DNA from: Linyphia triangularis
Lineage: Eukaryota > Arthropoda > Arachnida > Araneae > Linyphiidae
Assembly: GCA_963978545.1 (NCBI GenBank)
Contig: OZ021725.1
Span: forward strand, 85,482,305-85,546,304
Reading direction: 5' to 3'
DNA length: 64,000 nt
A model generated the notes under the pieces. The model was not told the origin of the DNA. It saw only the letters and a list, made by a program, of their open reading frames with translations, and made no database searches. The position numbers were made by a program, and so were the translations under genes. This document shows positions 23,048 to 34,540 of this stretch, one piece after another. Position 1 is the stretch's first letter; each line of letters begins with the position of its first letter.

Positions 23048-23566
23048 AATGGACAGTTCCCGCATTTTTTAAATTTTTTTTATTCAATTCTGAATGTTTC
23101 GAAAAGGCCATAAACACAAACATTTCTGCTCACTGAGCTTGTTCTTTTTCTTAATTTGCAATCTAAGTTCGCTGGTTTATTTTGGCATGAAAAACGACTC
23201 ATTCGGCTCGAACCGAATGTGAAGTCACTTGATTTGAAACAACTTGGCTTGAAACGCAGCAGCGGAAATCAGTTTTGCAAGTTTCTCGCGCCAAGCGGCA
23301 CGGGATATGGCAATTGTCTAAAAAACTCCCACTAATCTATTTGGAAGAAACCTCACGATAACCATAGAGAATGGAAGGATGTCGTGACGTCACAGCTAAA
23401 ATGTAGCGTTTTAATCGGACGAGGTTTTCGGGCCTTTTCTTTTCTTAATATTTAAATAACTAATTTTTTTTAAAGAACTTTATTTAAATATTTGGAATCA
23501 ATAAGAAATTCTTTATAAATATAGACTAATTTCACTCGTTTTTAAAAAATGCGGGAATGGTCCATT
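23048..23566. mobile_element. MITE family M, full copy
   Basis: The ends are inverted (aatggacagttcccgcattt at the left; the right end reads aaatgcgggaatggtccatt on the + strand). The middle has no open frame. Partial inverted copies lie at 35835-36190 (right half) and 43600-43817 (left half). The inner part contains TGACGTCA (about 23384). Confidence 0.75.
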
Positions 23567-23879
23567 GTTTTTATGATTAGAAATTATAAGCTAGATAGAA
23601 TATATCGATCTCGCATTCTTCTGGATGCTCAAAATTACGAAACGTATATGGCTGTGTTAATTACTAATTTTTATGAGATAATCTGACTCCATATTTTAAT
23701 TAGCAAGTTTGTCAATGTTTGCCATGGGTGCAGAATAATAGAACACTAAATAATATTGGATACCAATGTTCGTCATTAAACTTTACGAGTTTGTTTTATT
23801 TATTCTTAAAAAACAATATTAAGAAAAAATTTCAACTCATAATGACAAGTTACATATTAAAAACACCTACCTAAAAATA

Positions 23880-24560
23880 ACTAGATCTATGGAACATCGC
23901 ACAACTTTCAATTAACTATAATACTGTCACTGGATTTAAGCTTGGCATGGATTGGTGTTTTAAGTTTTCATAATTTAAAAAATAGTCAGTTCGGCTACAT
24001 TTTAGCGATAATTACTACATTGCATTCCAAAAAGTTTACTCCGCCAGTATGGCGAAATTGACGATGTTTTTCAATAATTATTACATTATTCGATCGTGTA
24101 AGTGAAACAGAGGAGACAGTCGTATATATGCAAGGGAAGAATATATGCAAGGGGTGTTAATTTTTTCTCCCCTTATTCAACTTTTTACGCCTTTCATCAA
24201 ATTTCTACGAGAATTTCGAAGTGGGGATGTTTAGAACACCTTAAAAGGCATTATCACAGAGATTTTGATCAAAATCATTAGAGCCTGGCAGTTACCTTAT
24301 GCTGTTGCGCAATTTTGAAGAAAACTTTAATAACTAGTCCCATGGCCACCCCTAACCCATATACAAAATTTGAACATCGTAGGTTTATCCGTTCGTGAGT
24401 TATGCAGTTCACAGAAGAACTCGTAGACGTCTTTTCTAGACTACATTCTTGAACCCAGAAAGTTCCAAAACCCGCAGAAAAGTTAAAAGATTGATTTTTT
24501 TACTGATTGCATTACTTTCATTACCCAATGTTAGCATATGGGTATTTGAAAGTAAAAAAG
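23880..24560 (+). repeat. Dispersed repeat family S, copy 1
   Basis: Aligns along its length with 54905-55600 plus 56352-56385: shared blocks catcgcacaactttcaatta, gtggggatgtttag, ttatcaaaatcattagagcc, and aaatttgaacatcgtaggtt. It ends with gggtatttgaaagtaaaaaa. Non-coding; class unknown. It serves as the uninterrupted version of the second copy. Confidence 0.75.
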
Positions 24561-25618
24561 CATCTGCAAAAATTTTGATAACTAAAAGACGAAAATAGTT
24601 ACAATAAACACAATTAAAAATAAATTTTAATTTTCCAATTCAATTAGCCAATCAAAAACTTTTGTCCATATTTTCTGCCAAACATTTCGAAAGTTGTTGA
24701 CTGAGATGTCGTCAGCATAAATCTTTTGTTCGTATTTCTCAGACGATTAATAGTTGAATTAAAGAACAAGTTAAATATTTCTGATACGCTTATAGTGGTT
24801 TTCAAAATTTAATTATAAAATTTGGTTTCAGCTGTTCGTATAGAAGAGAACTTCAGTTCTATTTTTCACTTACAAGAATATGAATTCTTAAATTATATTC
24901 TAATTTATTCTAATAGAACTTTATTGATTAATAATTGAATTATAGCTTGTAATCTGATATATTAATAATAAACTTATTGTTCTGTTTCTACTATTCCACA
25001 CAAAACATAAAGGAGAAAAAGAAAAAAGTACTTCTAGAAAATGACAAAAAAAAGGTTTCTACAATATGTTTAACTTTTGGCTAATAAACGGAATGGTTAG
25101 GGTTCGAAGCAAACCGCGTGCGGCAACCCGCTGACCGCATGCGACACTTTGCTGAATTTCTTTAAGGTGTTCTCAGAAGACTAATAAATTCAAAAGATTT
25201 ACAATGAAATATAATACAAATTTTATAATTTTTTCTGCCATATTCTAAAAATTCGGACATACCTAACGCAGGTTTTAAATCTGAATGGATTGGCGCATTG
25301 GGGTCATTCAAATATTATGTAAGCATGTTTTTGTTAATTTTTGACCCACCCCCCCCCCTGATCAGCAAAAATAAGCAAATCGCATACACCCCCTCTATAA
25401 TTACGTAAGCATACGGTAACCCCCCCCCCCCTGCTCCTGATTTGATTTTTTTTTTGTAACGTTAATAATCTAAAAAAAAAGTTAGGATTCAATGCAAATA
25501 ATGAACTTTAACTCGCCTTAAAAGGGAAAAAGTATATATTTTTAATTTTTTTTAAATCTTAAGTTTATCACAATTTTAATGGCACATAAATGTAATTTTC
25601 ATAATCAATTAAGTCTAT

Positions 25619-26064
25619 CTAGTCAGATGTTATCCAGGGTTGCTCTAGCCAGTTTTTAATGTCTGAAATTATAGGGTTTCTGACATCTGATGTTATTGCT
25701 TCATCACTTGTTTCGCACAAGGAATCTGGGCAAACTTCCTCTTCGCTTATCCACTCGGTATCTTCCATGTCTTCTACATAATTGATGACGCACATCAGTT
25801 CATTTACTCGACGAGCAACAATTCTCATAGGCCGAACTAAGCAGGCTCTTTGGCTATTTTCGCCATGAACAATTTTCTTATGACGAATTGTCGATTTTAG
25901 TGAAGCGTGGTACAAACCACATTTCCCACAAGTCCTTGCAAACAATTGTGATTTGATGGACGGACAAAAATAGTCATATGGCATTTTTAAAAATCCCCCC
26001 AGGGGGACATGCAGGTTCAAGATTAGCCGGAGACTTAATTCCAGAAATTCCCCTTCCTCACTTG
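25619..26064 (-). pseudogene. Transposon ORF, C-terminal part with Cys-His motif
   Basis: An open minus-strand frame that runs on through the insertion edge at 26064 (SEEGEFLELSLRLILNL), then PYDYFCPSIKSQLFART and CGKCGLYHASLKSTIRHKK. The last has C-x2-C followed by paired His in C2H2 zinc-finger style. An acidic C-terminus ends at 25619. It is the downstream half of one gene whose upstream half is 27323-27497. The family is unknown to me by name, though proteins of this style occur in arthropod genomes. Intact except for the insertion. Confidence 0.6.
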
Positions 26065-27322
26065 CAGGGGTCGCAGACGTCCTATATGTCCTATAAATCC
26101 TATATATTTTTTTAATCGGTAAAAACGTCCTATATTGTCCTATATTTTACAATTATCCTATATATCCTATATTTCTACATCGATTCGATCTATATTTTCT
26201 TCGAATTCGTAATAACGGCGCCGTTTGTTGTCATTTTTTAATATTTCGGATCCTTTGGCGCGATCGTAGGTGAAAAAGACCTGACAAAAACGATGTTTGT
26301 AATGGCGCGGCGTTTTATCTCTTGTGACGCCACGTGCTGCTTAACCTACAACTCAACTCTACTGGACCGGTGGGAGTTGTAAAATGTGAATATTTCCATA
26401 ACAATCGGTCTTGAATTTCTGATCTGATTTCTCCTCCAACGTAATAAATTAATTGGCCATAATGCAGAGAGAGATACAACAACAAAACTTTGCCTCGGGA
26501 AAAACGGATAAAAACAACTTGGGATTAACTTGCAGGACTACTAAAGAACATTTTGAGTGTTCAGTCAATAATTGGTGAAGGAAACAAAAGGGTTAAGATT
26601 TACTGTATGATGTCGAATGGCGTTTTTTTTTATTCCGAATCCTGTACGGATTCTGCGCCACGAATTGTTTACATCAAACCGCTCCAAATTATGGCAACCA
26701 TAGGCAGTAAGTTATTTTGCTCTTAAAAAATGGCAGGGCTGCCATTTTTTGACGAAAATCACTTTGGCGCAGAATTCGTACCGGATTCGGAATATTAGCC
26801 ACGATTTTTTCATAAAAGTCGCCAAAATTGAAAATTACGTCAATACGTTGTGTTGTCAAATCCTTACGATCACTAGGGTTGCTTTAAAACTAAGTGCCAG
26901 GTTCGTCACGTTCGGCGATAAATCTCCCACTTTTCGCCGCCAATCCAGCCGACACTGAACAGTAAATCTGAATCAACAAAAGACTGCAAACAGGGATAAA
27001 AAGAAAATACTTAAAGAAATTGGAACAGTTAAAAATGCTGGAAGCAAAAGACTCATGATTGCAAATAATGCAATTAATAAAACTTGATTTAGGGATGGAA
27101 TATTGAGGCAATAACGGATCACGTATTCAGGACCAGGCGATTTCTTTTTTTTAAAAGGTGTGTTTTCTATTCTCTTAAATTCAATATAACGAGTATATAA
27201 ATGTATAAAGAGTTAATTTTGAAGTTCAGTAGCAACTGTGTGCAGTTATTTGATGTTTTATATTGTCCTATATTTTTTTTGAAAAAATCCTATATATTCT
27301 TATTTTGTCACTTTGACCCCTG
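26065..27322. mobile_element. hAT-like element with 'tcctatat' iterons, copy 1
   Basis: The ends are CAGGGGTCGCAGACG at the left and gtcactttgacccctg at the right. The flanks CACTTG (26059-26064) and CAGTTG (27323-27328) are a 6-bp duplication with one mismatch. 'tcctatat' words repeat close to both ends. Same element as 28101-29566. It splits the zinc-finger ORF of the host transposon. No transposase frame. Confidence 0.8.
26631..26794. repeat. Small inverted-repeat unit nested in copy 1
   Basis: The left arm tattccgaatcctgtacgg and the right arm ccggattcggaata, with ggattctgcgccac and ttggcgcagaattc inside, make a ~164-bp foldback. It is present at the same place in copy 2 (28682-28845), so it predates the spread of the carrier element. 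Confidence 0.75.
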
Positions 27323-27497
27323 CAGTTGTTATTAAATCGTGTGGTGTTTGGGCCATTTTGATAGGTGGAGGTATAAAGCGTTCTTTTAAAATGCGAAATA
27401 ATCCACTACGAGCAGGAGAGCAACACTGCTTTTCTTCGCATTTTACAATTTGTAGAAAGTATTGACTCTCTTGCACGTGCTTCGAATACCAGTTCAT
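27323..27497 (-). pseudogene. Transposon ORF, N-terminal part
   Basis: The minus frame reads MNWYSKHVQESQYFLQIVKC then CCSPARSGLFRIL and ERFIPPPIK, broken at 27322 by the hAT-like element. Cys-rich (C-x6-CC). Together with 25619-26064 it would give one roughly 200-residue segment of the transposon's protein. The true start may lie further upstream in the element. Confidence 0.55.
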
Positions 27498-27645
27498 ATC
27501 ACAGGTTTTTTTTTAGAAATAAAGGATTATTAAATGCTTACGTAAGCATCACTCATACCCCCTCCCCCCCCTTGTCAGCAAAAATAAGCAAATCGCTAAC
27601 CCCCTCCCCCCCTAGGTGCTTACGTAATACTTGAACGGCCCCATT

Positions 27646-27869
27646 GTATTGTGTATCAGGTGCTCATTCTTATCCAGTTTGTCGTATGTGCAATGAAGTG
27701 GTAACGACTTGGCCAAGAAAGTGCAACACGAAAATTTGTAGCATATTACAGAACCAGGACATATATGTGGTTGCTATCTATGGCAAATTAAAAGACACAA
27801 AAATTATTCTACGTAACTCTTTAGGTACTTGGCTTGGCCTCGACTAGAGATCTCAATGATGGATTTCGA
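27646..27869 (+). other. Intronic spacer
   Basis: Single-copy-looking sequence between two transposon complexes. A 67-codon open frame here has no recognisable motif. Confidence 0.3.
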
Positions 27870-28681
27870 ACTCAAACCATGGGCGCCCACAGGAATATTT
27901 GCAAGGGGGAGCAAGACTAGATTTTTATCAAAATAGTTAATTGTTTTTTAAAATGTTAATTAAGAATTATGCACGATTTTTTATCATCCAACTAGATCTC
28001 ACGGTATTCAAGAGACAGTGTTTAGAAAAGAGGAAGTCGAAGATGCAAAAATACAAAAGAGAAACATTTGTTTTTTATTTCTTCCAAGTTTCGGATATAA
28101 CAGGGGTCGCAGACGTCCTATATATCCTATAAATCCTATATTTTTTAAAAAATCGGTAAAAACGTCCTATATTGTCCTATATTTTACAATTGTCCTATAT
28201 ATCCTATATTTCTACATTGATTCGATCTATATTTTCTTCGAATTCGTAATAACGGCGCCGCGCCGTTTTTTGCCATTTTTTTATATTTCGGATTCCCTGG
28301 CTCGATCGTAGGTGAAAAAGATCTCACAAAAACGATGTTTGTAACGGCGGCGCGGCTTTTTGTCTCTTGTGACGTCACGTGCTGTATAACCTACAACTCA
28401 ACTCTACTGGACCGGCGGGAGGCGGGAGTTCTAAACATGTGAACATTTCCATAACAATCAGTCTTGAATTTCTGATCTGTTTTCTCCTCCACCCTAATAA
28501 ATTAATTGGCCATAATACAGATGGAGATGCAACAACAAAACTCTGCCTCGGGAAAAACGGATAAAAACAACTTGGGATTAACTTGCAGGACTACTAAAGA
28601 ACATTTTGAGTGCTCAGTCAATAATTGATGAAGGAAACAAAAGGGTTAAGATTTACTGTATGATGTCGGATGGCGATTTTT

Positions 28682-28845
28682 TTATTCCGAATCCTGTACG
28701 GATTCTGCGCCACGAATTGTTTACATCAAACCACTCCAAATTATGGCAACCCTAGGCAGTTAGTTATCTTGCTCTTAAAAATGGCAAGGCTGCCATTTTT
28801 TGGCGAAAATCGCCTTGGCGCAGAATTCGTACCGGATTCGGAATA
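28682..28845. repeat. Small inverted-repeat unit nested in copy 2
   Basis: Same foldback as 26631-26794, with only scattered differences. Confidence 0.75.
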
Positions 28846-28901
28846 TTAGCCACGATTTTTTCATAAAAGTCGCCAAAATTGAAAATTACGTCAATACGTT
28901 G

Positions 28902-29081
28902 GCCGACCAAACGGTGTAGTGGTTAGCGTGCTGGCTTCTAGACCGCGAGGTTGCGGGTTCGAGTCCCGTGTTAGGCATGGGTGTTTGTAAATGTATGTTG
29001 GCTTGTCTAATGACGAAAGTTTCGGCGCATTATAGCCCTCGTGTTGCTGACGGCGCCAGATAATCTGAATACAACCAACCA
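28902..29081 (+). mobile_element. tRNA-derived SINE with 14-bp TSD
   Basis: The head resembles a tRNA gene: an A box in tgtagtggttagcgtgctgg and a B box GGTTCGAGTCC (28958-28968). The body is about 100 bp and ends in a caaccaacc tail. The duplication ACGTCAATACGTTG is exact at 28888-28901 and 29082-29095. The sister element at 26065-27322 has the empty site with one copy of this word (26837-26850), which confirms the insertion. Confidence 0.95.
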
Positions 29082-30076
29082 ACGTCAATACGTTGTGTTG
29101 TCAAATCCAAACGATCACTAAGGTTGCTTTAAAACCAAGTGCCAGGTTCGCCACATTCGGCGATAAATCTCCCACTTTTCGCCGCCAATCCAGCCGACAC
29201 TGAACAGTAAATCTGAATCCACAAAAGACTGCAAACAGGGATAAAAAGAAAATACTTAAAGAAATTGGAACTGTTAAAAATGCTGGAAGCAAAAGACTCA
29301 TGATTGCAAATAATGTAATTAATGAAACTTGATTTAGGGATGGAATATTGAGACAATAACGGATCACGTATTCAGGATCAGGCGATTTCTTTTTTTTAAA
29401 GGTGTGTTTTCTATTCTCTTAAATTCAATATAACGAGTTTATAAATGTATAACGAGTTAATTTTGAAGTTCAGTAGCAACTGTGTGCAGTTATTTGATGT
29501 TTTATATTGTCCTATATTTTTTTGGAAAAAATCCTATATATTCTTATTTTGTCACTTTGACCCCTGATATAATGAAAAAAAAAAATAATAATAATAAAAA
29601 TTTAAAATAAAATGAAACACGAAGGCAGTACTGGAATATGCTCAATTGAATTCTAAACATAGATTTCAAGATAGTATATCTGATGACCTAAAAACAAACA
29701 TTTTCCTACAATTTTGAGAACTACACAGGAAATGGTTATACAATAAAAGGAATAAATACTTCTACTCATCAGCCTCTAATAATAATAGACAACAAGCACC
29801 AGAAAATCGTGAAGCAAATACCTATAAAAAATGACGTAGGAACGAAACAAAAGACTAGATTAATAGAAAAAAATATTTCATCCTAACCTAAAAGTATAAA
29901 GGGCATTGTGCTTTTATCTTGGAATTTACATCTTTTCCCTCATTTTTTTTTTTTTTTTTTTTTTTTTCAAGAGCCAGGGGGGTGCAAATGCACCTCCTTG
30001 CACTCTCCTGGGGGCGCCCATGACTCAAACCGAAGTACAATTTCAAACTATCAATAACTTGTTTTAAAAAGTTAAC

Positions 30077-31442
30077 CTATAATAATAAAACAAACTGTGT
30101 GTGTGTGTCTGTCTGTCTGTCAGTGTCTCTGTGGATCTATAGAAACCTACTTAAAACTGGAGTAGAGCTCTGAAATTTTCAGCATCAGTAGTTTAGGCCT
30201 TCTATTTTTATGCATCACAAACATAATGTTAAAATTTTAATTAGTTCTTTAATTAATTTTTTTAATTAATTGATAAATATGTTACAAAACGATATCTAAT
30301 AGGACTACAGCTCTAAAATTTTCAACCTAAATAGTTTTGGCCTCTTAATTGGACTTTTAAAAAACAGAATTTAAAATTTTTATTTTGTTCTTTTTTAATT
30401 AATTTTTTTAATTAATTAATAAACATTTTACAAAACGACTACTAATAGGGCTACAGCTCTGAAATTTTCAACATAAGTAGTTTTGGCCTTCTAATTGTAT
30501 ACATCACTAACAGAATGTTAAAAGTTTAATTAGTTCTTTTTTAATTAGTTTTTTAATTAATTAATAAATAAATATGTTACAAAAAGGTATCTAATAGGGC
30601 TACAGCTCTAAAATTTTCAACATAAGTAGTTTTGGCCTTCTAATTGGACTTACAAAAACAGAATTTAAAATTTTTGTTTAGTTCGTAATTAATTAATTAA
30701 TTAATTAATTAAATTAATTTTTATATATATATATATATATATATATTACAAAACGATTTCAAATAGGTTTACAGCTTTGAAATTTTCAACATAAATAGTT
30801 ATGGTCTTCTAAATGGATTTTTGAAAAACAGAATTTAACATTAAAAAAAAAATTAATTAATTAATTAACAAATATTTTACAAAACGATTTGTAATTGGGC
30901 TGCATTTCTGAAATTTTCAACACAAGTAGTTTTGGCCTTCTAATTAGACTGACAAAAAGAATGTTAAAATTTTAATTTGTTTTTCAATTAATTTTTTCAC
31001 AAAAAGTGACTTTGAATAGGTCTAGATCTCTGAGAGTTTCAACATAAGTAGTTTTAGCCTCTAATTTTGCTTTCCACAAACACGTGTTAAAATAATCTTA
31101 AAGGGGTGTTGTATTATTGTATTAACGGGGAATTTTTTTTCTAGACAAGGGTGAGGCTTCCAATATTAAGTCTGTACGTAGCTATTAGATTTTGGTGAGT
31201 GAAGCGAGCTTATGCTTACGCAGCAATGAACCTTTTAACGATTGAAATAAGCCTGTGTTTATGTGTCCATGAACTTTTCAGCGAACGAAGCGAGCTCGAT
31301 TTTGTGTAGCGATGAACATTCCTGCAAGCGAAGCGCCAAAAACTGTGTCTTATATACGAATGACAGATTTCCGCAACGCGAGGCCTCGCAGCTAGCTAAA
31401 ATATTGCACATGTTAAAATTTCGTAGCGAAGCATGGGTCTAG
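30077..31442 (+). mobile_element. Helitron-like element (family H), copy B, both ends present
   Basis: Begins ctataataataaaacaaac and gtgtgtctgtctgtctgtc, then about six ~150-bp AATTAATT-rich units, then the 'gcgaagcga' end region. It finishes with cgtagcgaagcatgggtCTAG (31439-31442). CTAG fits the CTRR end of Helitrons. No protein. A (TA)n run interrupts one unit at about 30719-30748. Confidence 0.75.
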
Positions 31443-32045
31443 TAAAAAATATAAAGGATAGAAATGAACTTATTTTGATTTATCTTTTATGCATGCTTAC
31501 AAATAGAGAAGACAAAAAAATAAGTAACTTGGGAGATCTGCACTTTTGTCAGTGATAGGATTGGAAGCTGTAATTTTCCAATTCGATCTGGCGCCGAATT
31601 CAGCGAATTTCTAAAGCAGATGATATATTAATCTCAAATATTGCTGAATTTATTAATGACAAACCGCGGAAATATGGTGATTGAGATTTCGGTGTTTTTT
31701 AGATAACAGTATTTTAATCTTTACCTGTTCCATAAATTACTTTTTTTTCTTTTTTCGCTTGATTAAATACTCAATACAAATATATTATTATATGTATTTA
31801 GAACCAGAGTAATTCTTCAAAGAATTACTCGCTTCCCAAAATTTAGACTCCCCTCCCCCAAAAAAAAAAAATAGTATCGATTGTCAGGCTTTATAGGAAT
31901 TTTCCGAGCTTTCTACTATTCGATACGTAAATGTGGGACGGTTTCCTTTTAAAAGAACTCCCGGAAGGCTACCCTCTTGATAAACTACAGTGATGCAAAA
32001 TTTCACTTGCAACTTTGAATCAATTTTTTTCAACACTGTAAAATT

Positions 32046-32733
32046 TAGAGATCGGCGATATATCGATACGACGATATTTTTATCGATATTAAAAAAAAAA
32101 AATATGGATAGTAAAAAATATCGATAACAGTCAACGATATATCGACATTTTCAAACATTTTTAGTTTTTTGATGATCGTTTTGTAGTTCTATGTGTTTTT
32201 TTCGATTTTCTTAATTCCCTTTTCAAAAACTTCAAAACTGAAGTTTGGACCTGGATGAGAAACAGTTAAAATAGCAGCCTAGCCAAAAAGACAACATAAG
32301 ATCATTTATTAGTAGTCATTAAAATAGCGCCTTTTATGTTGCCAACGTGTGCTTGGAATTTGTATCTAATTTTAAATATTAAAAACATCTCTATCAGCAA
32401 AGCATGCAGTAAACTACTTTTCAAAATTTCTTCTTTAAAAATAAATGTAAATTTATACATTGACATCCACAAATATTTTAATTATTCTGATTGATAATAT
32501 AATTTATTTATTAAAACAATTTTTATAATATATTTATTAAAACAATTTTTATAATTTATTTATTAAAACAATTTTGGCATGAATTCATGAAAAATAGAAA
32601 TTTGCCTCGAAAAACTTCGTTTCTGGAAAAATTGGAAATCAAATTAAAAAAACCTTATACCGATTCATCGATATTTGTTTCTATGCAATGATATAGTATC
32701 GATATTTATTTTGATCGATATTTCCGACCTCTA
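32046..32733. mobile_element. hAT MITE with ATCGAT-rich ends
   Basis: TAGAGATCGGCGATAT at the left and the mirror of TAGAGGTCGGAAATATCG at the right. Both ends carry repeated 'atatcgat' words. Flanks gtaaaatt and gtaaataa match at 6 of 8 positions, a worn 8-bp duplication. Ends 171 bp before exon 2 of gene B. Confidence 0.75.
32385..32640 (+). repeat. Family R copy, partial, inside the hAT MITE
   Basis: Matches the 5' half of the R family (caaaatttcttc, taaaaataaatg, tttatttattaaaac) and lacks the 3' core. Contains a short local triplication of 'tttattaaaacaatttt'. Confidence 0.5.
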
Positions 32734-32904
32734 GTAAATAAAATTCCTTTTCTCATACATTGTCGGTTCTGGATATTGGCGAACAACATTGTAAATATGG
32801 AATATCTTAAGAGTGTAAGGTATAAGAAAACATTGTTACGTACCGCATACGATTTGTTTTAGTTTTATGTACTTTGTGAAACAATTAATTTTTTTTTTTT
32901 TTAG

Positions 32905-33049
32905 ATTCAGCAAAAATACACTTGGACGAAGAGGAATTTTGGAATGGATCTGGATATAGTAATTGGAGTAGTATTAAAGCACTGCCACAAAGAGAAATGC
33001 ATAAGTGAAATCGAAAATTATCTGTCCTTCGACAAACCAGTCTTACGAA
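32905..33049 (+). CDS. Gene B exon 2: completes the HHCC-like module
   Basis: A long T tract ends in TTAG at 32904. The exon gives 48 codons plus one base and a GTAAAC donor. It reads on from exon 1 without a frame change: IQQKYTWTKRNFGMDLDI, then VVLKHCHKEKCISEIE. Y112/W114 sit where integrases have the YYW motif, and C134-x4-C139 supply the two Cys ligands. The spacing from the His pair is 35 residues, somewhat longer than the usual 23-32, and C-x4-C replaces C-x2-C. An alternative acceptor 6 bp later would drop two residues. It ends in phase 1, matching exon 3. Confidence 0.7.
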
Positions 33050-33385
33050 GTAAACACTCATTTATTTTTAATTTTTAAACTAAAGAATTCTATTTCAACC
33101 TGGTCTTGTTTTAGGGTAAAACACAGTTTCCCCAAGTTAAATTCACAGTTGTAACACCTTGTAAATTTTGTTTCCAGAAACTACCAATTGCTATAAAACA
33201 GGTAGGGGTCATTTTAAGGAAAATCAGGAATTTGTGAAACTTATTATTTTTTTTTTTAAAGTTTACTACTAAAAATACTTTTTTTAGAAATAAACAACCT
33301 TAGCTTGACTGATATAATGAATTGCAGTTACAAATTGCAATAAAATATTTGAAGTAGAACTCAAATTTTACTCCTAAACAGTGAA

Positions 33386-34540
33386 ATGTCACATCCGTGG
33401 AATATCGCCACGTACTACTTTGATTTTTTAGATGGTAATATTTTATAAATTAAACACACTTAAAATTTTAAAATAATTTTAAAAACATATTTCTAACACT
33501 TAGTTTAAGTTTCATGTCAATTTTATTTCAAGTTTTGTGCTTGTAACCATGGCATTAGATTACATCCTTGCACCCCCAAACACGTGTCATTAAATCATTG
33601 CAGTTAGCAGTAATATACTGTTTTGATTAAGAAATCTGGTAGGTAGTTGTTTTGTTCAGATGCAAAGAACAAGGTACTGACTAAGTTACTTATGAATAAT
33701 TTTATCAAGTTATTAGACCTGACAAAGAAAAGTTTGATGAAATGTCACATCCGTTGAACTCAATCGAATTTAAATTTTCAATTAAATTTATAAAGTAATT
33801 GTTGGAATCTATGATATATGATGAAACAGCTTTGTTTTGGAAATATCATGCATGATCCGTGGAACTTATTATCTACGGGTAAAAGAGAATGGTAGATTAC
33901 TTTTGTTGAAATGTATATTCTTGAACATATAAACAGCATAATATATTGCAAAAGCTTCTTAAAACAATAAACATGCATTATAGGCACTATTTGTTTTATT
34001 TTTGCTTTGATCTTGGAATTTAAAAAAGTTGCCTTTTTAAATAAATATGATTCTTTGCAAATGTTTCGAAACTGGATTTTCTCCCTTATTTTTTAAAAGT
34101 GACTTGTGTTCAACTAACTTTCTTGGTTATTACTGATTTTTATAGAAGACAATTTAGAGGTGAAATAAAACAATTTTCTCCATGAATTTTTTTTTTTTGC
34201 ATCGAACACGTATTTTTTTTTAGAGAAAATAAATGAATTATTTGTAATATTAGAATTGAAAAACAATAAGAAATTTTTTTCTGCATTAGGCGACACGCCA
34301 CAAACATATTCAAAGTATCATTTCCGAAAATTATTGGAAAATCTAAAATATGCCCTAATATTATTATATAACATTATTATATTATATATATATATATATA
34401 TATATATTTTTGTTAAGTTGTATAATATTTTACCAGTTGTAAGCACAAGTAATGCTACTTCTATTTTTTATTTTAAATTTAACGTTATTAAATAATTCTC
34501 TGCACCTTATATACCTATTGCCACATCCGTGGACACTACT
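33386..34540 (+). repeat. Scattered CACATCCGTGGA-like words
   Basis: tgtcacatccgtggaa at 33387, tgtcacatccgttgaa at 33743, catgatccgtggaa at 33851 and tgccacatccgtggac at 34519. The contexts otherwise differ. The same ATCCGTGGA core lies in the inverted repeat at 219-237. Confidence 0.5.
34381..34410. repeat. (TA)n microsatellite
   Basis: About 13 TA units within AT-rich intron sequence. Confidence 0.85.

Larger units (their letters stand above)
25296..27645. mobile_element. TIR DNA transposon carrying a zinc-finger ORF, interrupted
   Basis: The left end (ggggtcattcaaatattatg, then taagcatg) mirrors the right end (gcttacgtaatacttgaacg, then gcccc). Both ends share C-rich tracts around a module 'cagcaaaaataagcaaatcg', present in the same orientation at each end. 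CATTG flanks or forms the outermost bases on both sides. The interior encodes a minus-strand ORF split by the hAT-like insertion at 26065-27322. Superfamily not identified. Confidence 0.7.
28101..29566. mobile_element. hAT-like element with 'tcctatat' iterons, copy 2
   Basis: Near-identical to 26065-27322 apart from a SINE. It begins CAGGGGTCGCAG and ends TTTGACCCCTG, with ATATAA on both flanks (28095-28100 and 29567-29572). It lies inside the hAT relic, so the order of insertion is clear. Confidence 0.85.
27878..30022. mobile_element. hAT element relic with perfect 8-bp TSD
   Basis: The ends CATGGGCGCCC and GGGCGCCCATG are inverted. ACTCAAAC lies directly outside on both sides (27870-27877 and 30023-30030), the 8-bp duplication expected of hAT. 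After removing the nested insertion at 28101-29566 about 680 bp remain, without transposase. A poly-T run sits at about 29947-29968. Confidence 0.9.
21889..32904 (+). other. Gene B intron 1 (~11.0 kb), transposon-rich
   Basis: Bounded by GTAAAT and a long T tract ending in AG. It contains two nested transposon complexes, a Helitron-like element and several MITEs. Of the stretches with no separate entry, 21889-23047 and 31443-32045 show no gene, and 24561-25295 has only low-complexity and AT-rich sequence. Confidence 0.65.

Noticed and set aside
28911..28980. Functional tRNA gene
   Set aside because: A and B boxes are present, but the unit has a SINE body, tail and TSD, and no clean acceptor stem.
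28884..29367. Minus-strand frames such as the 88-codon one rich in Leu/Phe
   Set aside because: They lie in the hAT-like element and occur in matching form in its other copy (26890-27111); no transposase motif and non-conserved ends.
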